From assembly GCF_039535095.1 (NCBI RefSeq), contig NZ_BAAAWN010000001.1, forward strand, positions 1,860,001-1,924,000: a stretch of 64,000 bases of DNA. Reading direction: 5' to 3'. The notes beneath the pieces are model-generated. The model made no database searches and was not told the origin of the DNA. It saw only the letters and a list, made by a program, of their open reading frames with translations. The stretch is from Arthrobacter ramosus (GTDB lineage: Bacteria; Actinomycetota; Actinomycetes; Actinomycetales; Micrococcaceae). The position numbers and the translations under genes were made by a program. Shown here one piece after another: positions 16,338 through 25,630 of this stretch (its first letter is position 1; every line of letters begins with the position of its first letter).

Positions 16338-19133
16338 CTAGATCCTCTCCCGCTGGGGAACCCACCGATTCAGGGCTTCATCCAGGGCAGCCAGATCGAC
16401 CGGTTTGCTGAGGTAGTCGTCCATACCGGCTGCGAGGCAGCGCTCGCGGTCTTCGTCCTGGGCTCCGGCGGTCATGGCGATGATGGGCAGGCGCACGGAG
16501 CGGTTCTCCCGCGCCCGAATGCTCCTGGTGGCCTCGAAGCCGTCCATGACGGGCATGTGGCAATCCATGAGCACAGCCGCATAGGAGCGGGTGGCAATGG
16601 CGGAGACAGCCTCGGCGCCATCGGCAGCCACCTCGGCTTCGTAGCCCAGTTTGGCAACCATTTCACGGGCGACGAGCTGGTTCACCTCGTTGTCCTCCAC
16701 TACAAGGATTCTTCCTTTGGAAGGCCTGTCCGGCCTCGGGGGCCGTGCTAGTGCGGATGCCGTGTCGGTCGCTGGGTTGCCAGCTACCAGCCGCATCAGG
16801 CGGTCGTAGAGTTCTGAGCCGCGTACAGGTTTCGTGAGCCATTCGCTGATTCCCGCATCAGTCATATCGGTCTTGGATACCTGGGACGCGGACGTCAGCA
16901 TCATGAGCCGGATGCCCCGCAGGCCCGGGTCGCTCGAGAGCTCGTGAGCAAGCTCGAGGCCGTCCATGTCCGGCATGCACATATCGAGCACCGCAACGTC
17001 GAAGGGTTTCCCAGCGGCGGCTGCCGTCCGTGACCGCTTGAGGGCCGTGCGCGCGTCCGCTACCGCGTCCGGCCGCAGCCCCCACGTGTTCAATTGCGAT
17101 TCCAACACGAACCTGTTGGTGGCATTATCGTCGACCACCAACACGCGCAGACCCGCCAGTAGGCCCGGGACCGGACGGTCGGGAACCCGCCCGGGTTCCT
17201 TGGCCAGCGGCAATCGGAGAGAGAACCAGAACGTGCTTCCCACACCAGGGCTACTGGTCAAACCGATGTCCCCGCCCATAACTTCCGTCAGACGCCGGCA
17301 GATGGCCAGCCCCAGCCCGGTTCCACCGTACCGACGCGTGGTGGAGGCATCCGCTTGGGAGAACGAATCGAACAAGCGCAAATGATCCGCTGCATCGATA
17401 CCAATACCGGTATCGCTGACCTCGAATCGCACAAGCGCGGTTCTCGCGTCCTGGTCCGCGACGGTCACCCGGATGGCGACTTCACCGGACGCAGTGAACT
17501 TTACGGCGTTCGAAGCCAGGTTCAACAGGATCTGCCGGATCCGGCCGGCATCACCGGCCAGCTGCGCGGGAACACCGGGGTGGCAGTACGCGATGAGTTC
17601 CAGGCCCTTGGCCTGAGCTGCTTCGGCGAGGAGCGAGGCGACTTCCTCCATCAGGTATTGCGGATCGAAGGACGTGATGTCCAGGTCGATTTTCCCCGCT
17701 TCCAACTTCGAGAAATCCAGGATGTCGTTAATCAGGGTCAACAAAGCTCCGGCAGCGGTCTGAACCCCTTCGGCGTATTTGCGTTGTGCTTCATCCAGCG
17801 GCGTGTCCAACAACAGCGTTGTCAGGCCTATGACTCCGTTCATGGGGGTACGGATCTCATGGCTCATCGTCGCGAGGAACTCGGACTTCAACCTGCTCGA
17901 TTCCAGGGCCGCCTCACGGGCGGCCAACAGTTCCGCTTCTGCGGCACGCCGAGCGGTAATGTCCTGCCCGATGGTCGCAATTCCGATGACCCCGTTTTCG
18001 CCGCGGATCGGGGAGACCGTCAGGGACACCGGCACGATGGACCCATCCTTACGCACACGGTCTGTCTCGAAGCTACGGGCCTGTCCGCCATTCTGGACAG
18101 CGGCCAGCACCTCGTCCTCGGACTGGAGGTAGTCCGGAATGAGGAGCCGGACGTTCTGCCCGGTCGCTTCAGCGGCAGTGAATCCGTACAGCTTCTCCGC
18201 CCCGGGGTTCCAGCTGGTGATGATGCCCTCAGGCGTCATACCGATGATCGCGTCAGCCGAGGACTCAACGATGGCGGCCAGACCCTCCACTTGGGTGAGC
18301 GCCTCCCGCGCCTGGTCCTGTGCGCGCTCGCGGGACGTGACGTCACGGAAACTCCAGACCCGTCCCACGATCTCATCCCCGACTTGTTGGGGCCGGGAAT
18401 ACCGCTCAAACGTCCGCCCGTCACGGAATTCCAACATGTCCAGGCTCTCCGCCCCCGGATCGGCGTATAGTTCCTGGACCTTGGCTATGAAGCCATCGGG
18501 ATCCGTGAGCTGGTCGAGGACGAAAGCCAACAGCCGGCCGTCGTCGTGGGACTCCAGAAGATCCGTGGGGATGCCCCACAACTCGGCGAACCGCTCGTTC
18601 GCCCCCGCGATAGAGCCGTCTGCCGCGACAACCAGAATGCCGTCGGCTGTGGACTCCAGGGTGGCACTGAGAAGGGAGAGGGCATCACGGAGTTCGGCGT
18701 CAACACGGCCGCGGTCACTTACTTCGCGGATGGAGGCGACGAGTTGCATGCCCGGTCCGACGCCGAGGGGAGCGAAGCTGACCTCAATGGGAAACTCCGT
18801 GCCGTCGCTGTGGCGGCCGAACAGTTTCAGGTCAGTCCCGGCCCGATGTATTCCAGGATCACTGGCAAAGAGGTCCCGGATGGCGCCACCCTGGCCCTTG
18901 AACCGCGCCGGAAGGAGCATCTCATAGTGCTTGCCCAGCAGCTCGGTACGCGAATAACCGAAGAGCTGCTCTGAATAGGCATTGCCGAACGCGATCTGAC
19001 CGTCCGCGTCGATCACGAGCAAAGCGTCCGGCACGGCCTCAACCAGGCCGCTAAAAGAGCCGACGCGATCCAGCGGCCGCATTTCGTTTGTCATTTCGGC
19101 CCCCAGAGCTGAATAGATGACAAGCCCGCCCAC
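16338..19133 (-). CDS. Large hybrid histidine kinase: three PAS, HisKA, HATPase, two receivers
   Basis: A cytoplasmic hybrid kinase of up to 931 residues, BarA/LuxQ-like in layout but without membrane helices. PAS1 (about 20-140, [17 protein letters not shown]), PAS2 (about 150-275, [18 protein letters not shown]) and PAS3 (about 285-400, [20 protein letters not shown], matching a PAS fold with [14 protein letters not shown]) precede HisKA (H-box [18 protein letters not shown], His about 425). HATPase_c has [15 protein letters not shown] and [13 protein letters not shown]. Receiver 1 (about 665-785) has [10 protein letters not shown] and [10 protein letters not shown]; receiver 2 (about 805-925) has [20 protein letters not shown] and SKPVD. 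No histidine phosphotransfer domain or output regulator is adjacent, so the partner must be elsewhere. ATG at 19094 (MTNEMRPL) is an alternative start. Confidence 0.92.
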   Translation of the reverse strand: MGGLVIYSALGAEMTNEMRPLDRVGSFSGLVEAVPDALLVIDADGQIAFGNAYSEQLFGYSRTELLGKHYEMLLPARFKGQGGAIRDLFASDPGIHRAGTDLKLFGRHSDGTEFPIEVSFAPLGVGPGMQLVASIREVSDRGRVDAELRDALSLLSATLESTADGILVVAADGSIAGANERFAELWGIPTDLLESHDDGRLLAFVLDQLTDPDGFIAKVQELYADPGAESLDMLEFRDGRTFERYSRPQQVGDEIVGRVWSFRDVTSRERAQDQAREALTQVEGLAAIVESSADAIIGMTPEGIITSWNPGAEKLYGFTAAEATGQNVRLLIPDYLQSEDEVLAAVQNGGQARSFETDRVRKDGSIVPVSLTVSPIRGENGVIGIATIGQDITARRAAEAELLAAREAALESSRLKSEFLATMSHEIRTPMNGVIGLTTLLLDTPLDEAQRKYAEGVQTAAGALLTLINDILDFSKLEAGKIDLDITSFDPQYLMEEVASLLAEAAQAKGLELIAYCHPGVPAQLAGDAGRIRQILLNLASNAVKFTASGEVAIRVTVADQDARTALVRFEVSDTGIGIDAADHLRLFDSFSQADASTTRRYGGTGLGLAICRRLTEVMGGDIGLTSSPGVGSTFWFSLRLPLAKEPGRVPDRPVPGLLAGLRVLVVDDNATNRFVLESQLNTWGLRPDAVADARTALKRSRTAAAAGKPFDVAVLDMCMPDMDGLELAHELSSDPGLRGIRLMMLTSASQVSKTDMTDAGISEWLTKPVRGSELYDRLMRLVAGNPATDTASALARPPRPDRPSKGRILVVEDNEVNQLVAREMVAKLGYEAEVAADGAEAVSAIATRSYAAVLMDCHMPVMDGFEATRSIRARENRSVRLPIIAMTAGAQDEDRERCLAAGMDDYLSKPVDLAALDEALNRWVPQRERI

Positions 19134-19234
19134 ATTGGCGGGCGCCTGGGTGTGCCTATGTGGCCCTCCCCACGGACAGAGTATCCGGGAACGTACCCGA
19201 AAGCATCACAAAATTGCCATGTACTTCGCGACCT

Positions 19235-20125
19235 CTACAACCACCGCTGCCGCTTCGGGAAGGGAACCCGGTCCAGGTCGTTCGCGGCGATGACGGTAGC
19301 TCCGCCGGACCGCGCCCGGGCTTGCTCCGCGAGTAGTCCGACGTCGGGATAGCGCGAGGAGAAATGGGTAAGGATCAGCATGCCCGCTTCGGCAGTGGCA
19401 GCCAACGCCCCGGCCTGCCCGGCGGTGAGGTGGCGGTACTGAGCGGCGAGGGCGCCGTCGTCGTCGCTGAAAGTGGACTCAGCGACGAGAAGGTCCACCC
19501 CCTCGGCGAGTTCCTCAGCACCGTCACATGGCGCCGTGTCCATCACGAAGGCGAAGCTCTGTGCGGGCCTCGGCACGCTCACGTCTTCCAAGCGCACGCC
19601 GCCCAGGCTCCCGTCCCGCCGCAGGAGGCTGATATCGGATCCGGTAATCCCCGCCGCCGCAAGCCGCTCCGGCAGTAGGCTGCGGCCTTCGGGCTCGACA
19701 ACCCTGTAACCGTATGTCTCGATTCGATGGAGCAGCGGGCGCACCTCCACTCCTGCCGCGATAGGACCGGCACCGCCGTGCGGATGAAGCCGAAGGTCGA
19801 TGCCGGGCGACGCAACAGCCACGAGGGCGCGGATCATGTCCTCGCCGGACGCGGGATAGTGCAAGTGGATTGGATGCTCCACCCGGTCCAGAGCCATACG
19901 CGAAAGCACGCCCGGCAGCCCGAAACAGTGGTCTCCGTGGACATGGGTAATACAGATACGCGTGAGCTGGCTGGCCGAGACACCAGCTTGGATCATCTGC
20001 CGCTGGGTGCCCTCTCCAGGATCGAAGAGCAGGCCCTCGCCATCCCAGTAGAGCACGTATCCGTTGTGGTTGCGGGTCCTGGTCGGGACCTGGGAGGCGG
20101 TGCCGAGAACCACGAATTCACGCAT
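19235..20125 (-). CDS. rnz: Ribonuclease Z (tRNase Z)
   Basis: Zinc-dependent endonuclease of the metallo-beta-lactamase fold that matures the 3' ends of tRNA precursors in the cytoplasm. At 296 residues it is of the short (tRNase Z-S) type. Visible motifs are LGTASQVPTRTRNHNGYVL near the N terminus, LFDPGEGTQRQ, the metal-binding ITHVHGDHCFGLPG (HxHxDH), VMDTAPC, the AESTFSDDD motif and ILTHFSSRY near the C terminus. The family's flexible exosite arm is present between the HxHxDH motif and the later ligands. Start ATG at 20125. It is divergent from the dienelactone-hydrolase-like gene at 20231. Confidence 0.93.
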   Translation of the reverse strand: MREFVVLGTASQVPTRTRNHNGYVLYWDGEGLLFDPGEGTQRQMIQAGVSASQLTRICITHVHGDHCFGLPGVLSRMALDRVEHPIHLHYPASGEDMIRALVAVASPGIDLRLHPHGGAGPIAAGVEVRPLLHRIETYGYRVVEPEGRSLLPERLAAAGITGSDISLLRRDGSLGGVRLEDVSVPRPAQSFAFVMDTAPCDGAEELAEGVDLLVAESTFSDDDGALAAQYRHLTAGQAGALAATAEAGMLILTHFSSRYPDVGLLAEQARARSGGATVIAANDLDRVPFPKRQRWL

Positions 20126-20230
20126 GGAACCGAGTGTCTCATTACTTGGCGGCTACACCCATCATCTTGGGCACTCTTGCCCGGTGACGGTCTTGGGAGG
20201 AGGATATGCGGCAAACTCAGGAGGCCTTCC

Positions 20231-21205
20231 ATGATCCAGCTCGGGAAATTCGAAAAGTACTTGGTCGAAGAATTCTTCGACGACTACCGCTCGGGAGACA
20301 TGTCGCAGCGAGCATTCATTCGTCGGCTCGCATTTATCACCGGGAGCATGGCTGCGGCCTCCTCGACGATGCTGCAGCTCGGATGTGCTCCGGATGACGT
20401 CCCGCGAAGCACCGATCCCATGCCAAGCCCCGAAGCTTCGTCCGCCCGGCCCCCGGCGACGCCGACTGCCGGACCAGTACCGGGAGCGAAGAGTCCGCTT
20501 TCCGTACCTGAGGGCGCGTCCGGACTTGTGACGGCCGCCGTCCGGTTCCCCGCCGGCGGAACCGGGATCAGCGCCTACCTTGCCCGGCCTGAGGGGTCCG
20601 ATGCGGGACCGGCGGTGCTCGTCTGCCACGAGAACCGCGGACTGACCCCGCACATCCAGGACGTGGCCCGCCGTTTTGCCAAGGCCGGGTACGTTGCCTT
20701 GGCCCCGGATCTTCTCAGCAGGGAAGGAGGCACATCAAACCTGGATGCCGACGCCGTCTCCGGAGCGCTGACACGGGCAGGAGCCGAGCGCCATGTCTCC
20801 GACTTCTCCGCGGGTTTCGACTATCTCCGATCACTCGATTTTGTTGACGGCGAACGGATCGCGATGAACGGCTTCTGCTTTGGCGGAGGCATCACCTGGC
20901 AGGCCGCGACCGAGATACCCAGGCTGAAAGCCACAGCGGCCTTCTATGGCCCCGCACCCGAGCTGGAGAAGGTTCCGTCCATCAAACCGGCCGTCTTTGG
21001 GGTCTATGCCGAACTCGACCAACGCATCACCGGCGCAATGCCGGCACTTCGGGATGCGCTCGCAGCCACCGAGGTCCGCCACAAGCTCACTGTCTATCCC
21101 GGCGTCGACCATGCCTTCCACAACGACACCAGCGAGCGGTACAACGAAACGCAGGCGACAGCCGCCTGGCAGGACATGCTGGCCTGGTTTGGCGAGTACG
21201 TCTGA
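20231..21205 (+). CDS. Dienelactone hydrolase family protein with Tat-like export signal
   Basis: Alpha/beta hydrolase of 324 residues. The C-terminal 220 residues match dienelactone hydrolases: VLVCHENRGLTPHIQDVARR, YVALAPDLLSREGG, the nucleophile elbow GFCFGGG with catalytic Cys, YAELDQRI carrying the acidic residue and PGVDHAFHNDTSERYN carrying the His. The N terminus is unusual for the soluble enzyme: about 25 residues, then RRLAFITGSMAAASSTMLQLGC, a twin-arginine-like signal ending at a Cys that could be lipidated, then a Pro/Ala/Ser linker. This points to an exported, surface-anchored enzyme. ATG at 20231 has AGGAGG 7 bases upstream. The substrate is unknown. Confidence 0.85.
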   Translation: MIQLGKFEKYLVEEFFDDYRSGDMSQRAFIRRLAFITGSMAAASSTMLQLGCAPDDVPRSTDPMPSPEASSARPPATPTAGPVPGAKSPLSVPEGASGLVTAAVRFPAGGTGISAYLARPEGSDAGPAVLVCHENRGLTPHIQDVARRFAKAGYVALAPDLLSREGGTSNLDADAVSGALTRAGAERHVSDFSAGFDYLRSLDFVDGERIAMNGFCFGGGITWQAATEIPRLKATAAFYGPAPELEKVPSIKPAVFGVYAELDQRITGAMPALRDALAATEVRHKLTVYPGVDHAFHNDTSERYNETQATAAWQDMLAWFGEYV

Positions 21206-21233
21206 CCGGACACTATTGCGAAAGAATGTTCGC

Positions 21234-21890
21234 ATGAGTGACGCCGCCGAGTTCATCGATGAGGCCTTGCGCCGTGAAAGCTCTTGGATCCGTGCAGAGC
21301 AGGCGCAGGCACGGCTGGGAAACAGGCTCAAGCAGTACGGATCCTCGATCGGGGCTATCCGTGGAACGGTTCGCGACGCCCTCCGCCGCCACCCGGGACT
21401 CGCGCACGACGAGGTCACTGCCTTGAGCTCGGAATTGTGGGAGGTTCCCGTTTTCGAACGCCGGCTCGCGGCAATCGTCCTTCTGCAGTCCAAGGTCCAT
21501 CTGCTGACGAATACCGATCTGACGCGGCTCGAGGGTTTTGTCCGTGAAGGAAGGCTGCGCGAACTGGTCGATCCGCTAGCGGTTGACGTGATCGGACCTT
21601 TGATTGCCGGGCTGGAAGGGCAGGCCAAGACGCGGGCTGGAAGCGTGATGGATCGGTGGGCCCGGGAGGGAGACGAGTGGCTGTGCCGCGCCGCCCTGAT
21701 GGCGCCGCTGAGGGCGCTCCGGGCCGGGGGAGGCGACTGGGAAGCGTTTGTAGGCCACGCCACGGCGGGGCTGGACGCCGCTCGGGAAATGGGCGCGGAG
21801 GGGGAGGTGGTCAGAGAAGCGGTATCCACCGTTCTGAACGAGGTTGCCAAGCGACGGCCTGAGCTGCAATTCCCATCGTCAGCCGCTTGA
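21234..21890 (+). CDS. DNA alkylation repair protein, second AlkD-like paralogue
   Basis: A 218-residue all-helical protein of the AlkD HEAT-repeat glycosylase family. I see RLKQYGSSIGAIRGTVRDAL (the YG-x-x-x-x-x-R-x-x-x start of AlkD repeats), ALSSELWEVPVFERRLAAIV with the diagnostic LW and E-R residues, ELVDPLAVDVIGPLIAGL containing the Asp expected near the active site, and VMDRWAREGDEWLCRAALMA. It differs strongly from the AlkD-like protein at 5298-5969. The ATG at 21234 lies 28 bases after the hydrolase stop, on the same strand, so both may be cotranscribed. Its 3' end converges on the polysaccharide deacetylase gene with 5 bases between stops. Confidence 0.82.
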   Translation: MSDAAEFIDEALRRESSWIRAEQAQARLGNRLKQYGSSIGAIRGTVRDALRRHPGLAHDEVTALSSELWEVPVFERRLAAIVLLQSKVHLLTNTDLTRLEGFVREGRLRELVDPLAVDVIGPLIAGLEGQAKTRAGSVMDRWAREGDEWLCRAALMAPLRALRAGGGDWEAFVGHATAGLDAAREMGAEGEVVREAVSTVLNEVAKRRPELQFPSSAA

Positions 21891-21895
21891 TCTTG

Positions 21896-22684
21896 TTACC
21901 CCAAGGCCTGGGCCACCGTCTTGACCGAAGTCGTTCTGTTAGCGGTCCGCGCAGCCAGCCAAGTGACGAAAGTGTCAAAGAGCGTCGGGCTGATGGTCAG
22001 CGTCGGATCAGTTCCGACCGCGATGTGGTGGAAAGTCAGCTCGAGCCATCCGCCAGTGCTTTCGGCATTGGTGACCAGATCCTCCAGATTCTGCAGGGTC
22101 CAAGTGCTGTCTACTTCATCCGGCGCCTTGGTGACCAGCGGGTTTTCCGGAGGAAGGGTCTCTGCGAACGGGCAGTCCGCGCAGCTCGCGGGGGAGCGGA
22201 TATCTCCCAGGCCCCGTCCGCTCGCAAATCCGCAGTTCTTGACCTCAGCCTGGACAGCGGCGTTTTCTGCTGCAAAGGGATAGGCAAAGTCGCTCACCTG
22301 GAATCCCCAGCTTTCAAGCGTCGATTTGCCGTTGCAGATTTCCGCGCTGGCGGCCGAAGGGGTGAGGGTGGTCAGATCCGGGTGGGTAACGGTATGGCCG
22401 CCAATCTCGTTTCCGTCGCCGGCGATGGTCTGCAGATTTGCCTGGGTCAGGTAACCCGGCGATCCGATCCAGCTGGTGGTGATGAAGAAGGTTCCCACCA
22501 GCCCGTGGGCCTTGAGTACCTGTTCGGCAGCGAGTTGATTGTCGTTGCCGTCATCGAACGTCAGGCTCACGACAGTCGGGGGTGCGGCATGGGCCGGAAC
22601 GGCGATTCCGCCGAGGGCGCCCGCGGCGAGCAACAAGACGCCCAAGATGGACGTCAGCCGCTTGTTCTTTTTTGGGTTGCGCAT
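21896..22684 (-). CDS. Secreted polysaccharide deacetylase (NodB domain)
   Basis: Carbohydrate esterase family 4 type protein of 262 residues, exported by a Sec signal peptide (RLTSILGVLLLAAGALGGIA, cleavage probably at VPAHAA near 33). The NodB domain shows motif 1 VVSLTFDDGNDNQ with the catalytic Asp and metal Asp, motif 2 EIGGHTVTHPDL with the two metal His, motif 3 WGFQVSDFAYPFA, and a late WLELTFHHI carrying the last His. Such enzymes remove acetyl groups from peptidoglycan, chitin oligomers or other extracellular glycans; the substrate cannot be told here. The CADC and CGF cysteines could form disulphides. A strong ribosome binding site (ggaggagcc) precedes the ATG. Confidence 0.9.
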   Translation of the reverse strand: MRNPKKNKRLTSILGVLLLAAGALGGIAVPAHAAPPTVVSLTFDDGNDNQLAAEQVLKAHGLVGTFFITTSWIGSPGYLTQANLQTIAGDGNEIGGHTVTHPDLTTLTPSAASAEICNGKSTLESWGFQVSDFAYPFAAENAAVQAEVKNCGFASGRGLGDIRSPASCADCPFAETLPPENPLVTKAPDEVDSTWTLQNLEDLVTNAESTGGWLELTFHHIAVGTDPTLTISPTLFDTFVTWLAARTANRTTSVKTVAQALG

Positions 22685-22800
22685 GGCTCCTCCAAGAGAC
22701 GAGGGCCCCCAGACGCGTATGAATGTAGGCTACGCCTTGAATCGCGCGGGTTGAACCCAGAAGACGGGCAACGGCCGAATTCACAGCTTGCGTTCAGGTT

Positions 22801-23031
22801 CTACGGCAGGGGCACGTCCCGTGGCCGCGACGTTTGCCGGGAAGCGAGCAGCGCCTTGTTCGCTGCGGAAATGGCCCGTGAACGTCCCGTGCTGACTTCC
22901 TTGGAGACACTGGCAAGCAGCTCGGGGTACCAATCCGGCATGGAGGTGCGCGCGGAGGGAGTCGCGAACGACGCCGCTGCTGCTGCTGCTGCCGTCGTGG
23001 TCTGTTCCGGTTTCAGTTCTTGACTTTGCAC
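22801..23031 (-). pseudogene. N-terminal fragment of a DUF1016/YhcG-type nuclease gene
   Basis: A 76-residue frame starting at GTG 23031 behind GGGAA. Residues 31-65 (MPDWYPELLASVSKEVSTGR, then SRAISAANKALLAS) resemble the beginning of DUF1016 N-terminal domains, which normally continue with a YWxIG motif into about 300 more residues and a PDDEXK nuclease domain. Here the match breaks right after LLAS and ends within 12 codons (RQTSRPRDVPLP). Upstream is an alanine run (TTTAAAAAAAS) encoded by a GCA/GCT trinucleotide repeat near 22976-22995. I read it as a truncated remnant; a tiny expressed peptide is possible but would lack the nuclease. Confidence 0.5.
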
Positions 23032-23206
23032 TGGCTTCCCTCTTCTAAGGCGAGTAAGTACGGCGACCATTTCGTCAAACGTAGGGGAGGGGGCTGACAC
23101 TTTAGGAGCTGCGACGTGCCACCGCACGGCCAGTTGGATCGGCCGCCTGCAGCCTGTTCCCACGACGGCCCAACACTCGTAATGTGAATGCTGGGAGGTG
23201 GTTCCT

Positions 23207-23401
23207 GTGGAAGCAGCCCAGGGAGATCGGATCATCATTCATGGCAGAACGGTCGGGGCGTCCGACCGGCACGGCGAGATCATCGAAGTCCGCGGTGCAA
23301 ATGGTGCGCCGCCGTACTTCGTGCGTTTTGACGATGGTCACGAGACCATCCTGTATCCGGGTGGTGATTTCACGATCGATCGCGCAGGCGGGAGTTCGTA
23401 G
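23207..23401 (+). CDS. DUF1918 domain protein
   Basis: A 64-residue protein with the DUF1918 pattern common in actinobacteria: GDRIIIHGRTVGASDRHGEI, then IEVRGANGAPPYFVRFDDGH and a terminal PGGDFTID. It has an SH3-like beta-barrel look, and its function is not established. GTG at 23207 is chosen because GGGAGG sits 8 bases upstream; GTG at 23198 would add three residues. It is a lone gene, divergent from the DUF1016 fragment. Confidence 0.85.
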   Translation: MEAAQGDRIIIHGRTVGASDRHGEIIEVRGANGAPPYFVRFDDGHETILYPGGDFTIDRAGGSS

Positions 23402-23473
23402 CCCCAGGGCTGGCCGTCTTGCGCGTTGAGCTAAGGTAAGACTTAGCTGCGGAGACGACCGGGGAGGGCACGC

Positions 23474-23962
23474 GTGGACCACATCCTGGACCTGCCCTTT
23501 GAGGTGGCGCTCGTGGCTCTTTTCGCTGTGGTGATGGTCCGGGTCAACGCGACGTACTGGATCGGCCGCGGCGCAGCGGCCGGAATGGAACGCACGCGAT
23601 TCGCACGTGCCTTGCATTGCCCCAAGGCAAGCAAAGCGCAGGCCATGATTCAGCGCTTTGGCCCCTACGCCGTCGTGCTGACCTTCCTTACTATCGGACT
23701 CCAAACCGCCGTCAACCTGGCTGCGGGGGCTGGAAGAATGCCACTCAGCCGGTATCTCCCTGCGGCAATAGTAGGCTCCGGCATCTGGGCCTTCGTCTAC
23801 GCGACCATCGGACTGGCGGCGATAGATGCGTGGCTTGCGGTCATGGCGGCCTCCCCTTTGGCCGCCATTCTCCTGGTCCTCTCATTTGCCGGACTTGCCG
23901 TCTGCCTGGTCATGCGGCGTCGACGTCGGACGGCTGTGGCGCCAGAAGATACAGTGGTCTGA
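23474..23962 (+). CDS. DedA-like (VTT domain) integral membrane protein
   Basis: A 162-residue membrane protein with about four hydrophobic segments (FEVALVALFAVVMVRVN; YAVVLTFLTIGLQTAVNLAA; YLPAAIVGSGIWAFVYATIG; AAILLVLSFAGLAVCLV). The pattern RFGPYAVVLTFLTIG followed by GRMPLSRYLPAA and GSGIWAFVYATIG resembles DedA/VTT proteins, where an Arg and a Gly-rich re-entrant segment are conserved, here in a shortened version (DedA proteins are usually about 200 residues). The family is linked to lipid carrier or phospholipid flipping. GTG start at 23474 is preceded by GGGGAGGG. It is followed after 32 bases by the thioesterase-like gene, possibly one transcript. Confidence 0.75.
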   Translation: MDHILDLPFEVALVALFAVVMVRVNATYWIGRGAAAGMERTRFARALHCPKASKAQAMIQRFGPYAVVLTFLTIGLQTAVNLAAGAGRMPLSRYLPAAIVGSGIWAFVYATIGLAAIDAWLAVMAASPLAAILLVLSFAGLAVCLVMRRRRRTAVAPEDTVV

Positions 23963-23994
23963 GTTCCATTACCGGACCGGCGAAAGGGCAGGCG

Positions 23995-24798
23995 TTGAGT
24001 ATTGAGCTTCCGGACCTTGCGGAAGGCGACTTCTACTACGAATCGCTCGGAAATGGGCGGTTCCGCTCGACCATCCACGCCCAGGGCGCATGGAATCCGC
24101 ACGAGCAGCACATGGCGCCCGCATCGGGCATCATGGCCGATGCCCTGCTCCGCCATGAGCCGCGCGACGACGTCCGGATGGCCCGCCTCAGCTACGAAAT
24201 CCTGGGCTTGATCCCGGGCGGCGAATTCGAAATCACCACAGCTACGGTCCGCCCCGGCAGGACGATTGAACTGATCCAGGCGGAACTCTCAGCGGCAGGA
24301 CGCGTGGCTATCCGGGCCACCGCCTGGCGCATGGCTACCAGCGACACGAGTGCCGTCGCCGCCATAGAAGACGTTGCCATGCCGGCCCCGGACGAATGCA
24401 AGCCGTGGGACGGTGCGGGCGTGTGGCCGGGTGGCTATATCCGGTCCTTGGAAATGCGGATAGCAGAAGGGCACCGGGCAGGCTCGGGCAAAGTCTGGAT
24501 CCGCACGGAGCATCCCCTCACCGACGCGGCGGACAGCCGCGATCTCGCGAGGCTCGTTGGACTGGTGGACACAGCCAACGGTATTGCCGCCCGTGTTTCG
24601 CCCGGCAAGAACAGCTACATCTTCCCCAACCTTGACCTGCAGGTCCACATGTACCGTGAACCTGCGGGCGAATGGCTGGGCCTGGACAATATGGTCTCCT
24701 TCGGCAATGACGGCATCGGCCTGACGTCCACCGTGCTTCACGACATCAGCGGCCCGTTCGGCCGCGCCGAGCAGATCCTCACGCTGAGGAAGAGCTGA
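23995..24798 (+). CDS. Thioesterase-family protein (acyl-CoA thioesterase II-like double hotdog)
   Basis: A 267-residue protein resembling TesB-like or 4HBT_3 thioesterases, which hydrolyse acyl-CoA. Visible features are FYYESLGNGRFRSTIHAQGA at the start, GIMADALLRHEP in the first hotdog helix, FEITTATVRPGRTIELIQAE as the long first beta strand, and in the second half VWIRTEHPLTDAAD, RLVGLVDTANGIA (second hotdog helix with the conserved Asp) and NLDLQVHMYREPAGEWLGLD. Start is TTG at 23995, uncertain, with AAAGGGCAGG upstream. It overlaps the following lipoate-ligase-like gene by one base (TGATG), indicating an operon. Confidence 0.8.
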   Translation: MSIELPDLAEGDFYYESLGNGRFRSTIHAQGAWNPHEQHMAPASGIMADALLRHEPRDDVRMARLSYEILGLIPGGEFEITTATVRPGRTIELIQAELSAAGRVAIRATAWRMATSDTSAVAAIEDVAMPAPDECKPWDGAGVWPGGYIRSLEMRIAEGHRAGSGKVWIRTEHPLTDAADSRDLARLVGLVDTANGIAARVSPGKNSYIFPNLDLQVHMYREPAGEWLGLDNMVSFGNDGIGLTSTVLHDISGPFGRAEQILTLRKS

Positions 24799-25574
24799 TG
24801 GTTGAGGACCTCGCCCGAACACAGCGCACGCTGACGGTGGTGCGCCAGGAAGAATCGCTCGGCGTCGCCGATGACCTGGACTTCGGGATCGAGCTCCTCA
24901 ACCGTGCCCGCAGGGGGCTGCTGGCGCCAACGCTGCGGTTGTACCGGCCCCGCCCTACCGTGGCGTTCGGGCAACGCGATGCCAAGCTGCCGGGATTCCA
25001 GGCCGCATCCGAGGCCTGCCGGGACCTGGGTTTCGAACCACTGATCCGCAAGGCGGGGGGCCGGGCAGCGGCCTACCATCGGGGCACCCTGGTGATCGAC
25101 CATGTGGAGCCACACAGCGACGCGATTTCCGGGGCGAAAGCCCGTTTCTCCTTCTTTGGCGAGCTCCTCGCAGGCGCGCTCCGCCGCGTCGGCGTCCAGG
25201 CGGCCGTCGGGGAGATCCCCGGGGAGTACTGCCCCGGTGAGTTCAGCGTCCACGGCCTTGACCCGGATTTTCCAACACACCAGCTCAAGCTGGTCGGCAC
25301 CGCCCAGAGGGTGGTCTCCGGGGGATGGCTGTTCAGCTCGGTGATCGTCGTCGAGAACTCGGCACCCATCCGCGAAGTCCTCACTGCCAGCTACGGAGCC
25401 CTCGGACTGGAGTGGGATCCCGCCACCGCCGGGGCCGCCAATGACCTTTTGCCGCAGCTGGACGTACCCACGGTGGAAGACGCCGTCGTCGCGGCTTACG
25501 CAGAATACGCCGAACTTATCGACGGCGATTTCCAGGGCCTTCTCCCTGTGACGAGCACCCGCACGCCGTTGTAG
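24798..25574 (+). CDS. Lipoate-protein ligase A family protein
   Basis: A 258-residue member of the biotin/lipoate protein ligase fold (BPL_LplA_LipB). Features are RLYRPRPTVAFGQRDAKLPG near 50, the family motif RKAGGRAAAYHRGTLVIDHV near 88-105 (equivalent to the R-R-x-x-G-G-G-x-V-x-H-D block of LplA, here with AAYH), GEYCPGEFSVHG, and KLVGTAQRVVSGGWLFSSVI containing the catalytic-type Lys of the KLxGxAQR motif. Such proteins attach lipoate or octanoate to 2-oxo-acid dehydrogenases or the glycine cleavage H protein, in the cytoplasm; some homologues act as octanoyl transferases, so the exact substrate is open. The ATG overlaps the thioesterase stop. Confidence 0.83.
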   Translation: MVEDLARTQRTLTVVRQEESLGVADDLDFGIELLNRARRGLLAPTLRLYRPRPTVAFGQRDAKLPGFQAASEACRDLGFEPLIRKAGGRAAAYHRGTLVIDHVEPHSDAISGAKARFSFFGELLAGALRRVGVQAAVGEIPGEYCPGEFSVHGLDPDFPTHQLKLVGTAQRVVSGGWLFSSVIVVENSAPIREVLTASYGALGLEWDPATAGAANDLLPQLDVPTVEDAVVAAYAEYAELIDGDFQGLLPVTSTRTPL

Positions 25575-25630
25575 ACGAATACCGGCAGGACTACGCTTGA
25601 GGCCACAACCAAGTGGACCGAGGTAGAGCA

